Shown in pieces: positions 1 through 7,993 of a stretch of 43,876 nucleotides of DNA. The position numbers and the translations under genes are program-made. Location of the stretch: positions 1 to 43,876 of the forward strand of contig CAIMWF010000163.1 in NCBI GenBank assembly GCA_903845055.1, given 5' to 3'. Source of the DNA: an uncultured Bacteroidales bacterium. GTDB taxonomy: Bacteria; Bacteroidota; Bacteroidia; Bacteroidales; FEN-979. Each line of letters starts with the position of its first letter. Positions within the stretch are counted from its first letter, which is position 1. The notes below the pieces were generated by a model, which saw nothing but the letters and a program-made list of their open reading frames with translations, was not told where the DNA came from and searched no databases.

Positions 1-3000
1 AAAAGTAACCATTGTTCCTGCACATACTGTGGTTACCGGCGTTGCAACTGTTACCCCGACCTGCAGGTTGGGATTGACGGTCATGGTAACGGGAAGGCTG
101 GTTGCCGGGTTCCCGGTGGCGCAGGGTTCGGAGGAGGTCATTTCGCAGGTAACGATATCCCCGTTCAGCGGCATGTATGCATAAACTGCATTGGTTGCAT
201 TGTTTACATTGGTTGCATTGACTTTCCATTGGTAGGCAGGGGTCACGCCACCGAAGACCGGCGTGGCAGTTAGGGTAACCGGTGTCCCGGCGCAGACCGT
301 CGTTGCCGGGGTCGAAACCGACACGCCTGCTGGCATGCTTTGATTGACGACCATGCAGATCTGGTTCGAAGTGGCCGGGCTTCCAGTCGTGCAGGCTGAA
401 TTTGAGGTCAGGACGCAGACAACGCAATCCCCGTTGGCGGGAACATAGGAAAAGAACGGACTGTTTATTCCGACCGCGATGCCATTCACCATCCACTGGT
501 AGGTGGGGGTGTTCCCCCCAAGGAGGGCAACCGCCGTAATAGTGACCTGGGTTGACGGACAAACGGGATTCTGGGAAACGGTGATCGTGATCGATACCGG
601 GATCGTCGGCTGAACGACCAGTTGCGCCGTATCGCGCCCCATGCAGCTGTTGGGGCCGACCACCGTAACCATGTAATTCCCGGCGGTGCCCGTGGTGTAA
701 GTTTGACCGTTGCCGATGTTCGGCTGGCCCAGGGTCAGGTTGCCCCATTGGAAGGAACAACCGGCGCAGGCCCCTGCGTCAAAGGTGTGGCTTTGCCCGC
801 TGCAGATGGTGACATCGGGCCCAAGGGCAACATTTGGCCCCGACATGACGGTCACATTCACGGCATCACTCGCCGAACAGCCATATTTTGTAACGGTTAC
901 CGTGTAGGTTCCTGCAGCAAGCACCGTGATGGTGCGCGTGGTGGCCCCGGTGGACCAGAGGTATGAATAAAAACCGGCGCCTGCATCAAGGGTGGCCGAA
1001 CTTCCCGGGCAGATGGAGCGGTCGCTCCCGAGGTTGACAACCGGGGGGGCCATCACGACGATATTCTTGCATTCACTTGTCTGGTTCGGCAATCCCTCGT
1101 TTACGATCAGCTGGATGTTGTATGTTCCCGGCTGGTTGTAAGAAAAGGGCGGCGGGGTGAAGAGCGTAGAGGATGCAACGGATGCATTGGTGCAGGGCAG
1201 GAACCGCAGGCGGGTGAGGGTAAAATTCTGCCGGTTCGTATTGTACAGGAACAGGGTGTCGCCCACCCTGAAAAGTTCTGAAAATACCGACGGCCGGCTC
1301 ATGGCGCCGATGTTTCCCAGCGAGGTCCCGGTTACCGGCCCGGTAATGCCCGACGGGAATGAAAGTCGCCAGATGAGGTCGGGGGAGGAGGTGGAGTAGT
1401 TAAGCTGGAATCCTGATGTGTTTTCGCAGTCACGGATCATGGCCAGCCCGCCCGGGGTGACAATCGCCGGGCAGACCACGCCGAGGTTAACCCCCGTAGG
1501 GTCGTTGAACAGGGAGGTGCCGAAATTCAGCCGGGTCATGGTGTTGTTTCCCCAGTTCGGGACCATCCCGTACCAGGTTCCGTTTTCCTTTAAAAACCTT
1601 AGAGTGGTGGGCATGTTCATGGCCCCGGGTGTCCCCAGGTCAGTAAGGGTTGGGGTGTTCAAGAGGCTGTTGCCAAAGGTCAGCCGCACGAGTTTATTCC
1701 CGGTCGAACAGGTGACATACCCGACCCAGGATCCCCCTTCGTTGAAGATGTTGATGCTGTGCGCCACGAAAAGCATGGCATAGGGGCCGAGCAAAGCGGC
1801 GGTGGGCGCATTGCCCGGGGAGGTTCCGAAATTAAGCCTGACAATGCGGTTGTTGTTGCTGATAAAGGCAATCCACTGCCCGTTGTCGTAATTGAAATTA
1901 ATTCCTTCGACCGTGTCGCCGATCATTCCGAAACCGCCCAGGTTGGTCCATGAAACGGGGTTGTTGCTGAAGCTGGTCCCGTGGTTGTATCGAACCACAT
2001 TTTTATTTCCCTGGTTGGTCACAAAGGAATAGCAGGTGGAGCCGTCTTTAACCAGGGTGATGTACCCGGGGATGTTCAGAAGAGCCCCGGGGTTCCCGAT
2101 GTTGACACCCAGTGGGTTCGAGAGGGTATTTCCCGAACAGAAACTCCAGTAATAGGTCTGCCCGGTGGCGGTTTGATTGGTGACATTCACCGTACTCCCG
2201 GTGCAAACAGTGTCGGGAGTGGTAAAGGCAGCAGTATCGGGCGGGTTGATCACCACGATGTTCTTGCATATCGACGACTGGATTGGAAGCCCTTCGTTAA
2301 CAATGAGTTCCACGTTGTAGGTACCCGGCTGGTTGTATGAATAGACCGGCGGGTTGAATAAGGTGGAGGAGGGCACCGAGGCATTGGAACAGGGAAGGAA
2401 CCTCAGGCGGGTGAGGGTGCCCTGCCGGTTGGTATTGTAAAGGAACAGGGTGTCGCCTTCCCTCACAAGTTCCGAAAATTGCGCCGGCTGGGTCATGTTC
2501 CCGATATTTCCCAGGGAGGTCCCGGTAATGGTCCCGGTAATCCCGGTCGGGAAATTGAGGCGCCAGATTTTATCGGGGGAGGAGGCTGAATAATTGAGAT
2601 GGAAGCCTGCCGTGTTTTCGCAGTCGCGGATCAGGGCAATTCCGCCCGGGTTTACCGACGGGCAGATTACCCCTAGGTTGACCCCGGTCGGGTCGGTGAG
2701 CAGCGAACTGCCGAAGGTCAACCGGGTCATGGTATGGTTTGTCATATTCGAAACCAGCCCGTACCATGTCCCGTTTTCGTTAATAATGCGGAACACCCCC
2801 GGGAAATTCATCGCCCCCGGCGAACCGAGGTCGGTAACCACCGGTATGTTCAGCAGGCTGTTTCCGAAGTTCAGCCTGATCAGCTTGTGGTTTCCCCAGC
2901 TTGTTACAAACCCGACCCAGGTTCCGCCATCCTTGATAACGTCAATGCAGTGGGCAACATAGAGAAAAGGCCACGGTCCCAGCAGGGAGGCCACGGGGGC

Positions 3001-3519
3001 GTTGGAGAGCGAGGTGCCGAAACTGAGCCTGACGATCCGGTTGTTGTTGTTCACAAACCCGACCCACTGGCCGTTGTCGTTACAGACCCGGATGCCCAGG
3101 AGGGAATCGTTAAGATACCCCATGCTCCCCAGGTTAGTCCAGGATATGGGATTATTGCTGTAACTGGTTCCATGGCTGTAACGGATGACCGACGAGGTTC
3201 CCACATTGGTGATGAAGGTATAGCAGGTGTTCCCGTCCTTGGCCAGGGTGGGGTAACTTGGAACGTTGAGCAGGCCACCCGGGTTCCCGATGTTGACACC
3301 CACAGGGTCGTTCAGGGCATTGCCCGAACAGAAACTCCAGTACCAGGTTCCGGTGCCCGTTGTGGTATTGGTAATGGTGACCGGGCTGCCGGTATAAACG
3401 GTGGCGGGGGCGGTAAATCCGGCCACCTGTGCATAAAGATGTGGCAGGGGCAGGAACAAGATCAGCATGCAGGTGATGACAACTGCAGGAAGTCTCCGGA
3501 AAGACAATAATGGTATCAT
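1..3519 (-). CDS. Large secreted PKD/repeat protein, C-terminus beyond the window
   Basis: A single open frame runs from an ATG at 3519 to the window edge (1173 codons, no stop), so the protein is partial. Residues 1-31 form a signal peptide (basic start, hydrophobic core, LYAQ end). Residues about 34-428 and 429-827 are two tandem copies of one module; corresponding CKNIVV motifs lie 399 residues apart (418 and 817). Each module begins like a PKD domain (WYWSFCSGN), is followed by six repeats of about 50 residues of the type W-x-G-F-V...R-L-x-F-G-T-S...LG, and ends with the second half of a PKD domain (YNQPGTYN). The six repeats may form a beta-propeller set into a PKD loop (inference). Residues about 828-1173 are PKD/Ig-like units with LGxDxxIC starts. 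Probably a surface or released adhesin-like protein; a type IX sorting domain could lie off-window but cannot be seen. Confidence 0.85.
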   Translation of the reverse strand, partial: MIPLLSFRRLPAVVITCMLILFLPLPHLYAQVAGFTAPATVYTGSPVTITNTTTGTGTWYWSFCSGNALNDPVGVNIGNPGGLLNVPSYPTLAKDGNTCYTFITNVGTSSVIRYSHGTSYSNNPISWTNLGSMGYLNDSLLGIRVCNDNGQWVGFVNNNNRIVRLSFGTSLSNAPVASLLGPWPFLYVAHCIDVIKDGGTWVGFVTSWGNHKLIRLNFGNSLLNIPVVTDLGSPGAMNFPGVFRIINENGTWYGLVSNMTNHTMTRLTFGSSLLTDPTGVNLGVICPSVNPGGIALIRDCENTAGFHLNYSASSPDKIWRLNFPTGITGTITGTSLGNIGNMTQPAQFSELVREGDTLFLYNTNRQGTLTRLRFLPCSNASVPSSTLFNPPVYSYNQPGTYNVELIVNEGLPIQSSICKNIVVINPPDTAAFTTPDTVCTGSTVNVTNQTATGQTYYWSFCSGNTLSNPLGVNIGNPGALLNIPGYITLVKDGSTCYSFVTNQGNKNVVRYNHGTSFSNNPVSWTNLGGFGMIGDTVEGINFNYDNGQWIAFISNNNRIVRLNFGTSPGNAPTAALLGPYAMLFVAHSINIFNEGGSWVGYVTCSTGNKLVRLTFGNSLLNTPTLTDLGTPGAMNMPTTLRFLKENGTWYGMVPNWGNNTMTRLNFGTSLFNDPTGVNLGVVCPAIVTPGGLAMIRDCENTSGFQLNYSTSSPDLIWRLSFPSGITGPVTGTSLGNIGAMSRPSVFSELFRVGDTLFLYNTNRQNFTLTRLRFLPCTNASVASSTLFTPPPFSYNQPGTYNIQLIVNEGLPNQTSECKNIVVMAPPVVNLGSDRSICPGSSATLDAGAGFYSYLWSTGATTRTITVLAAGTYTVTVTKYGCSASDAVNVTVMSGPNVALGPDVTICSGQSHTFDAGACAGCSFQWGNLTLGQPNIGNGQTYTTGTAGNYMVTVVGPNSCMGRDTAQLVVQPTIPVSITITVSQNPVCPSTQVTITAVALLGGNTPTYQWMVNGIAVGINSPFFSYVPANGDCVVCVLTSNSACTTGSPATSNQICMVVNQSMPAGVSVSTPATTVCAGTPVTLTATPVFGGVTPAYQWKVNATNVNNATNAVYAYMPLNGDIVTCEMTSSEPCATGNPATSLPVTMTVNPNLQVGVTVATPVTTVCAGTMVTF
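1051..3420 (-). repeat. Tandem duplication of about 1.2 kb inside the PKD-protein gene
   Basis: Two diverged direct copies, roughly 2251-3420 and 1051-2250, can be followed almost throughout. Matching points are offset by 1197 bases near the PKD end (GGCTGGTTGTA at 1130 and 2327) and 1191 bases near the start (CAGAAACTCCAGT at 2138 and 3329), so small in-frame indels have accumulated. The protein copies are clearly similar but not identical, so the duplication is not recent. Confidence 0.85.
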
Positions 3520-3602
3520 GCTGTGATAATACAAGGTAAATATAGCAATAAAAAGCAAGCACAGCGTGTTTGTCTATTTTTTACCATAAAAATGGGTTAC
3601 TG

Positions 3603-3613
3603 CCCCCCCCCCC
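3603..3613. repeat. Run of 11 cytosines between divergent genes
   Basis: An uninterrupted C11 tract lies between the divergent starts of the PKD protein (3519) and kbl (3709), about 84 bases upstream of the former and 95 bases upstream of the latter. Such tracts can vary in length by slippage. It is not inside a coding region, so any effect would be on promoter spacing. It could also be a sequencing artefact. Confidence 0.7.
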
Positions 3614-3675
3614 GGCCACGGGCTAAAAAGATCATCACAGACTGATTTCCATGGTTTATGTCCGCCTTAAATTCT

Positions 3676-3683
3676 TAAATTTG
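3676..3683 (+). promoter_or_regulatory. Bacteroidota-type -7 box upstream of kbl
   Basis: TAAATTTG matches the TAnnTTTG consensus of the main Bacteroidota sigma factor and sits 25 bases before the ATG. The expected TTTG-like -33 element is only weakly present (TTTA at 3655-3658, spacer 17). Confidence 0.4.
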
Positions 3684-3708
3684 CGGTTGGATATAAAACC
3701 ACAAAACT

Positions 3709-4908
3709 ATGTACGGGAACTTTCAGCAACATCTACAAAAACAACTCGATTCGATCATCTCCGAGGGATTATTCAAACACGAGCGGATCCTGGTCACCCC
3801 CCAGGGCGTGGAAATCAAAACCGACCGGAACCAGAAGGTCCTCAACTTCTGTGCGAACAACTACCTTGGCCTCTCGAATGATCCCCGTGTCATGGCCGGC
3901 GCAAACTATACCTTTTTCCGTTATGGTTTCGGAATGTCGTCGGTACGGTTCATCTGCGGCACGCAAAAAATCCACAAGGACCTTGAAGCGAAACTGAGCG
4001 AATTCCTTGGCATGGAGGACACGATCCTCTATTCCTCCGCCTTTGACGCCAACGGCGGTGTATTTGAACCCCTGCTCGGCGAACAGGATGCCATCATCTC
4101 CGATGAACTCAACCACGCCTCCATCATCGACGGGGTGCGCCTGTGCAAGGCCCAGCGTTTCCGGTATAAAAACAACGATATGGAGGACCTTGAGGAGGTG
4201 CTCCAGGATGCCAGTGAGGCCCGGTTCAAACTGATCGTCACCGACGGCGTTTTTTCCATGGACGGCATCATCGCCCAGGTCGACAGGATCTGCAACCTGG
4301 CCGAAAAATACAATGCACTGGTGATGGTCGACGATTCGCATGCCACGGGCTTTGTTGGCCGCACCGGGAGGGGAACCGTTGAACATTGCAATGCGCAGGG
4401 CAGGGTCGACATCATCTCCACCACCTTTGGCAAGGCGCTCGGGGGTGCTTCCGGCGGCTGTATCTCGGCCAGGAAGGAGATTGTAGACCTCCTTCGCCAG
4501 CGTTCGCGCCCGTACCTTTTTTCCAATACGCTTGCTCCCGCCATTACCGGCGCCACACTGGAGGTCTTGAACATGTTGTCGGAAACAACCGCCCTCAGGG
4601 ATAAATTATTTGAAAACACCCAGATGTTCAGGAAAGGAATGGAGGATGCAGGATTCCGCATCGTCCCGGGTATCCACCCGATTGTGCCCGTCCTGTTCGG
4701 CCACCTTCCCAACGACGCCAAACTGTCGCAGGAGTTCGCCAACGAACTGCTTGAGGAGGGTATTTATGTCATCGGCTTCTATTACCCGGTGGTTCCCAAA
4801 GGCAAATCCAGGATCAGGGTGCAGATCAGCGCGGCCCATTCAATGGAACAGATCGGGTTTGCCCTCGACAAATTCAAAAAGGTCGGGAAAAAACTTGGAG
4901 CCATTTGA
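3709..4908 (+). CDS. kbl: Glycine C-acetyltransferase (2-amino-3-ketobutyrate CoA ligase)
   Basis: A PLP enzyme of the alpha-oxoamine synthase family that cleaves 2-amino-3-oxobutyrate with CoA to glycine and acetyl-CoA, the second step of threonine breakdown. The 399-residue length matches E. coli Kbl, and the sequence is very close to it by eye: FCANNYLGL (47-55), [11 protein letters not shown] (76-86), LNHASIIDG (134-142), the PLP-binding DDSHATGF (208-215) and the Schiff-base lysine K242 in [12 protein letters not shown]. It is followed by a weak hairpin and intergenic repeats. The partner threonine dehydrogenase is at 41784-42737, not adjacent. A second, more divergent paralogue lies at 7994-9241. 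Cytosolic. Confidence 0.92.
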   Translation: MYGNFQQHLQKQLDSIISEGLFKHERILVTPQGVEIKTDRNQKVLNFCANNYLGLSNDPRVMAGANYTFFRYGFGMSSVRFICGTQKIHKDLEAKLSEFLGMEDTILYSSAFDANGGVFEPLLGEQDAIISDELNHASIIDGVRLCKAQRFRYKNNDMEDLEEVLQDASEARFKLIVTDGVFSMDGIIAQVDRICNLAEKYNALVMVDDSHATGFVGRTGRGTVEHCNAQGRVDIISTTFGKALGGASGGCISARKEIVDLLRQRSRPYLFSNTLAPAITGATLEVLNMLSETTALRDKLFENTQMFRKGMEDAGFRIVPGIHPIVPVLFGHLPNDAKLSQEFANELLEEGIYVIGFYYPVVPKGKSRIRVQISAAHSMEQIGFALDKFKKVGKKLGAI

Positions 4909-4942
4909 TTGACGAATGACGAGTGACGAATGACGATTGAAA
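4909..4942. repeat. Short tandem phrase TGACGAATGACGA
   Basis: The heptamer-like word TGACGAA/TGACGAG/TGACGAT recurs about four times in a row directly downstream of kbl. It resembles the other intergenic phrase repeats of this window in style but has a different sequence. Confidence 0.6.
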
Positions 4943-4970
4943 AGGGGGTTTCCGGGTGATTCGGGAACCC

Positions 4971-5210
4971 CTATATTCTTGTGTGGGGGTGAATGCACAT
5001 TTTTAACTGATTTTCCTGTTTTATAAATTTCCGGGTGTAGGCTCCTTGGCTGATTGGGACTTTGACCTGGCCGACCCCGTCGGGAATGGTTGCGATGCAG
5101 TTGGTGTCCTTTGTTAAGGAATTGCCGGCCCGCCAATTTTGCCATTTGAAAAAATTTGTAATTTGCAGATTGATTTGCAGGTTTACCAAAACAGATTTTC
5201 GTTGATCCAT
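4971..5210 (-). CDS. Doubtful small ORF of 79 codons
   Basis: This frame starts MDQRKSVLVNLQ and has an AAGGAGGT-like Shine-Dalgarno sequence (5222-5229) about 13 bases upstream of its ATG at 5210. I recognise no family, transmembrane segment or motif. It lies opposite to its neighbours, and the competing frame 4840-5220 is also open, so it may be decayed or non-coding sequence. The Shine-Dalgarno match is the only reason for listing it. Confidence 0.2.
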   Translation of the reverse strand: MDQRKSVLVNLQINLQITNFFKWQNWRAGNSLTKDTNCIATIPDGVGQVKVPISQGAYTRKFIKQENQLKMCIHPHTRI

Positions 5211-5338
5211 GAAAAAACAACCACCTCCTTTGCCAGTACCGGGAATGGTATTTTCAAGAAGCGCTTTGCCACTTCATCTGCGAATGCAGGCATTGAGGTC
5301 ACTCTTTGACTTATTCAACACGCAATAACAAAGATAGT

Positions 5339-5740
5339 ATGATATACGGTATAGGAACAGACATCATTGAAGTCGAGCGCATCCGGAAGGTGATAGAGCG
5401 CGACATCGGTTTCCGCGACAAGATCTTCACCCCGGGCGAGATCGAATACTGCGAGACCAAAAAATTCAAATACCAGAATTACGCCGCCCGTTTTTCGGTC
5501 AAGGAATCGTTCCTCAAAGCCATCGGGACCGGCTGGCGGTTCGGCATCCGTTTTGCCGATATTGAGGTTTACCACGACGAACTCGGGAAGCCTTTTATCC
5601 GAACATACGGCAAAGCCAAAGAATTGATGGAGGAGTTGTCTATTTCAAAAATACATGTATCTTTATCCCATCTAAAGGAGTTGGCTACAGCGATTGTAAT
5701 ACTTGAATGCGAAACTGCTGAAAACAATGTTCAAGCCTGA
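5339..5740 (+). CDS. acpS: Holo-[acyl-carrier-protein] synthase
   Basis: AcpS transfers 4'-phosphopantetheine from CoA to the conserved serine of carrier proteins. The 133-residue product shows the signature GIGTDIIEVERI with the metal-binding D8, and RFSVKESFLKAIGTG with E56, plus the closing SLSH segment (108-111). The ATG at 5339 is chosen because family homology begins exactly there; an upstream TTG would add eleven unrelated residues. It sits 1995 bases before a carrier-protein gene (7736), in the same direction, with an AMP-forming ligase between them, so that carrier is a plausible local substrate besides the fatty-acid ACP. Confidence 0.93.
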   Translation: MIYGIGTDIIEVERIRKVIERDIGFRDKIFTPGEIEYCETKKFKYQNYAARFSVKESFLKAIGTGWRFGIRFADIEVYHDELGKPFIRTYGKAKELMEELSISKIHVSLSHLKELATAIVILECETAENNVQA

Positions 5741-5804
5741 CTTAACATATCCTGACCCTCCTGTCAGCGATTCTCCCCTGCTTCCCAAAGCTAAAATTTC
5801 CTTT

Positions 5805-5857
5805 TTCGCCATTTCGCTATTTTGCTACCTCGCCACCTCGCTACCTCCTTTTTTCGC
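5805..5857. repeat. Intergenic phrase repeat, copy A (CTACCTCGCTACCTC)
   Basis: Pyrimidine-rich stretch built from the words TTTCGCTATTTTG, CTACCTCGC and CACCTCGC. The same vocabulary recurs at 7666-7700, 9242-9300 and 11941-11980, always between genes. This copy is directly upstream of the AMP-forming ligase. Confidence 0.65.
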
Positions 5858-5896
5858 CTCCCCGCCAATCAACATTCACCCAAAAAATACCGGCCT

Positions 5897-7600
5897 ATGT
5901 CGAACATCGGATCTTATGATGAGCGTGTAAACAATTTCAACTGGGATATCGCCGAAAAAGAGCTTGACTTCAAGCCCGGCAACATGATCAATATCGGCTG
6001 GTATTGCTCCGACCGGATCTGCCGGATGGGAAAATCCGGTAAAACCGCCCTGATCTGGGAGGGATCGGCAGGGAATGAAAAACGGTATACCTACGACGAC
6101 CTGCGGCTGAACAGCAACACCATCGGCCATTTCCTGCGCAGCCTTGGCATCATGCCCGGGGAACGGGTATGTCTGTTCATGGATAAGATCCCCGAACTCT
6201 ACATCGGCTTTCTTGGAATCCTTAAAATGGGCGCCATCGCCCAGCCGCTGTTCTCGGCATTCGGCGATGAATCGCTTTTTGTCAGGCTCGACAATGCACA
6301 GACCACGGCCATCATCACCCAGAAAAAACATGCCCCCAAGGTGCGGAAGATCATGGACAAGATGCCCTATCTCAAACACATGATCATCGTCGATGCCGAC
6401 CCGGGCAAACCCCTCCCCGAACGCGAGGTGGCCTTCGACATGGAGAGAGCCGAAAAGATAGACCGGTTTGAGTTACACCCGACCTATGCCGAAACGGCGT
6501 CGGTGCTGCATTATACATCGGGCACCACGGGTCAGCCCAAAGGAGTGAAGCATGTGCATTATTCGCTTATTTCGCAATACCTCACCGCCAAATGGGTGCT
6601 CGACCTGCAGGAATCCGACATTTACTGGTGCACCGCCGACCCGGGATGGGTGACCGGAACCTCCTACGGGATCATGGGGGCCTTCAGCAACGGGGTAACC
6701 CAGTGTGTGCTGGATGCCGGGTTTTCGGCCGACAACTGGTACAGGTTCATTGAAAAACATAAGGTGAGCATGTGGTATTCGGCCCCCACAGCCATCCGCT
6801 CCCTGATGAAGGCCGGCGACGAAGTCATTAAAAAATACGACCTTTCAACCCTCCGGCACCTGGCCTCCGTGGGTGAGCCGCTCAACAGCGAGGCGGTCAT
6901 ATGGTCGGAAAAGGTGTTTGGGAAACCCTTCCTCGACACTTACTGGCAAACCGAAACCGGCTCCATCATGATCACCAATTTTCCCGGGATGAAGATCAAG
7001 CCCGGTTCGATGGGCAAACCCTTCCCCGGCATTACGGCAACGGTTATCGATGCCGAGACTTTCGAGCCTTTTGCGGAACCCGGTAAGATCGGGCTGATCG
7101 CCATCAGGCCCGGGTGGCCCTCCATGATGCGAACCTACTGGAACAATGAAACGACCTACCAGAACAAGTTCAGGAACGGCTGGTATCTCCCCGGCGACCG
7201 CTCAAGCATCGACAAGGAGGGATATTTCTGGTTTGTGGGCCGCGACGACGACGTGATCAACACAGGCGGCCACCTGGTAAGCCCCTTCGAAGTCGAATCG
7301 GCCTTGCTCGAACACCCGGCCGTTGCCGAATCGGCCGTGGTGGCCAAACCCGATTTCGTGAACATGGAGGTGGTCAAGGCTTTTGTCACCCTCAAACCGG
7401 GGTTTACAGGGAGCAAGGATCTTGATCTTGACATCATGAACTTTGTCAGGAAAAAATTATCGCCGCTGGCCATGCCCCAGGAGATCGAATTCATCGACAA
7501 CCTTCCCAAAACCCGCAGCGGCAAGATCATGCGCCGGATTCTCCATGCAAAGGAATGGGGAGAGGAGATCGGGGATACCAGCACACTTGAGAATGATTAA
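5897..7600 (+). CDS. AMP-forming acetyl-CoA synthetase-like acyl-CoA ligase
   Basis: An ANL-superfamily enzyme that activates a carboxylate with ATP to an acyl-adenylate and transfers it to CoA (or possibly to a carrier thiol). Visible motifs are YTSGTTGQPKGV (206-217), DPGWVTGTSYG (248-258), YWQTETGS, a GWYLPGDRSS hinge region, RDDDVINTGGHLV, and the C-terminal catalytic lysine in KTRSGKIMRR. The 567-residue length and motifs resemble the AcsA-type acetyl-CoA synthetases of Bacillus. The ATG at 5897 is preferred because family homology starts with MSNIG; the longer frame from 5822 reads through an intergenic repeat. Neighbours are acpS, a carrier protein, two alpha-oxoamine synthases and an acetate permease. 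Acetate is the likely substrate, but another short acyl acid is possible. Confidence 0.88.
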   Translation: MSNIGSYDERVNNFNWDIAEKELDFKPGNMINIGWYCSDRICRMGKSGKTALIWEGSAGNEKRYTYDDLRLNSNTIGHFLRSLGIMPGERVCLFMDKIPELYIGFLGILKMGAIAQPLFSAFGDESLFVRLDNAQTTAIITQKKHAPKVRKIMDKMPYLKHMIIVDADPGKPLPEREVAFDMERAEKIDRFELHPTYAETASVLHYTSGTTGQPKGVKHVHYSLISQYLTAKWVLDLQESDIYWCTADPGWVTGTSYGIMGAFSNGVTQCVLDAGFSADNWYRFIEKHKVSMWYSAPTAIRSLMKAGDEVIKKYDLSTLRHLASVGEPLNSEAVIWSEKVFGKPFLDTYWQTETGSIMITNFPGMKIKPGSMGKPFPGITATVIDAETFEPFAEPGKIGLIAIRPGWPSMMRTYWNNETTYQNKFRNGWYLPGDRSSIDKEGYFWFVGRDDDVINTGGHLVSPFEVESALLEHPAVAESAVVAKPDFVNMEVVKAFVTLKPGFTGSKDLDLDIMNFVRKKLSPLAMPQEIEFIDNLPKTRSGKIMRRILHAKEWGEEIGDTSTLEND

Positions 7601-7652
7601 ATAAATGAATATCGAATATTGAACAATGAATTATGAATATCGAAGTTTGACC
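7601..7652. repeat. Intergenic phrase TGAATATCGAATATTGAA
   Basis: AT-rich words TGAATATCGAA, TATTGAACAATGAA and TATGAATATCGAA repeat immediately after the ligase stop codon. It is followed 14 bases later by a copy of the CTACCTCGC phrase. No coding potential seen. Confidence 0.5.
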
Positions 7653-7665
7653 TGCGGTCGTGGCA

Positions 7666-7700
7666 ATTTCGCATTTTCGCTACCTCGCTACCTCGCTAGT
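7666..7700. repeat. Intergenic phrase repeat, copy B
   Basis: Contains ATTTCGCATTTTCGC followed by two CTACCTCG words. Same family as copies at 5805, 9242 and 11941; it lies upstream of the carrier-protein gene. Confidence 0.65.
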
Positions 7701-7735
7701 TATTTTTTAACCCTTAAAATATAGGAGAACCCATT

Positions 7736-7978
7736 ATGGACGAAATGCAGGAAATTATCAAAAATTATGTGATCAAAGAATATGTCGAAGATGATACGGA
7801 ACTCACCTACGACACCCCGCTCATTTCGGGCGGCATTGTCGACAGCTTTTCAATGGTTTCACTGAAACGGTTCCTCGAGAACAAATACAGCATCTCCATT
7901 CCCGACGACAGGGCAACCCCCGAGGCTTTTGATTCGGTGAACAAGATCTGCGCACTGGTCAGGGAATTTGTAAAATAA
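7736..7978 (+). CDS. Acyl/peptidyl carrier protein
   Basis: An 80-residue carrier protein. The phosphopantetheine attachment site is visible as GGIVDSFSM with the conserved Asp-Ser (D36-S37), followed by a typical helix II/III region. The sequence differs from the usual housekeeping AcpP (DSLDTVEL), which suggests a dedicated carrier. An AGGAGA ribosome-binding site is at 7723-7728. The gene is followed after 15 bases by an alpha-oxoamine synthase with its own strong Shine-Dalgarno sequence, so the two are almost certainly co-transcribed. Inference: it carries the acyl chain used by that synthase, or accepts an acyl group from the upstream ligase. Confidence 0.88.
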   Translation: MDEMQEIIKNYVIKEYVEDDTELTYDTPLISGGIVDSFSMVSLKRFLENKYSISIPDDRATPEAFDSVNKICALVREFVK

Positions 7979-7993
7979 AAAAAGGAGGTAAAA

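Larger units (their letters stand above)
4909..5338. other. 430-base intergenic region with short repeats and a weak hairpin
   Basis: Directly after kbl there is a short tandem phrase (about 4909-4942: TGACGAATGACGA and a near-copy). An imperfect GC-rich hairpin follows (about 4942-4970, GGGGTTTCC against GGGAACCCC) without a strong T-run. The rest could hold a 79-codon minus-strand ORF (see separate entry) but shows no convincing gene. Confidence 0.6.

Noticed and set aside
2734-3510. Plus-strand frame of 258 codons opposite the PKD-protein gene
   Set aside because: It is the complement of a clearly coding, in-frame repeat gene on the minus strand; the frame's composition (many G, V, D, R) and lack of domains mark it as a shadow.
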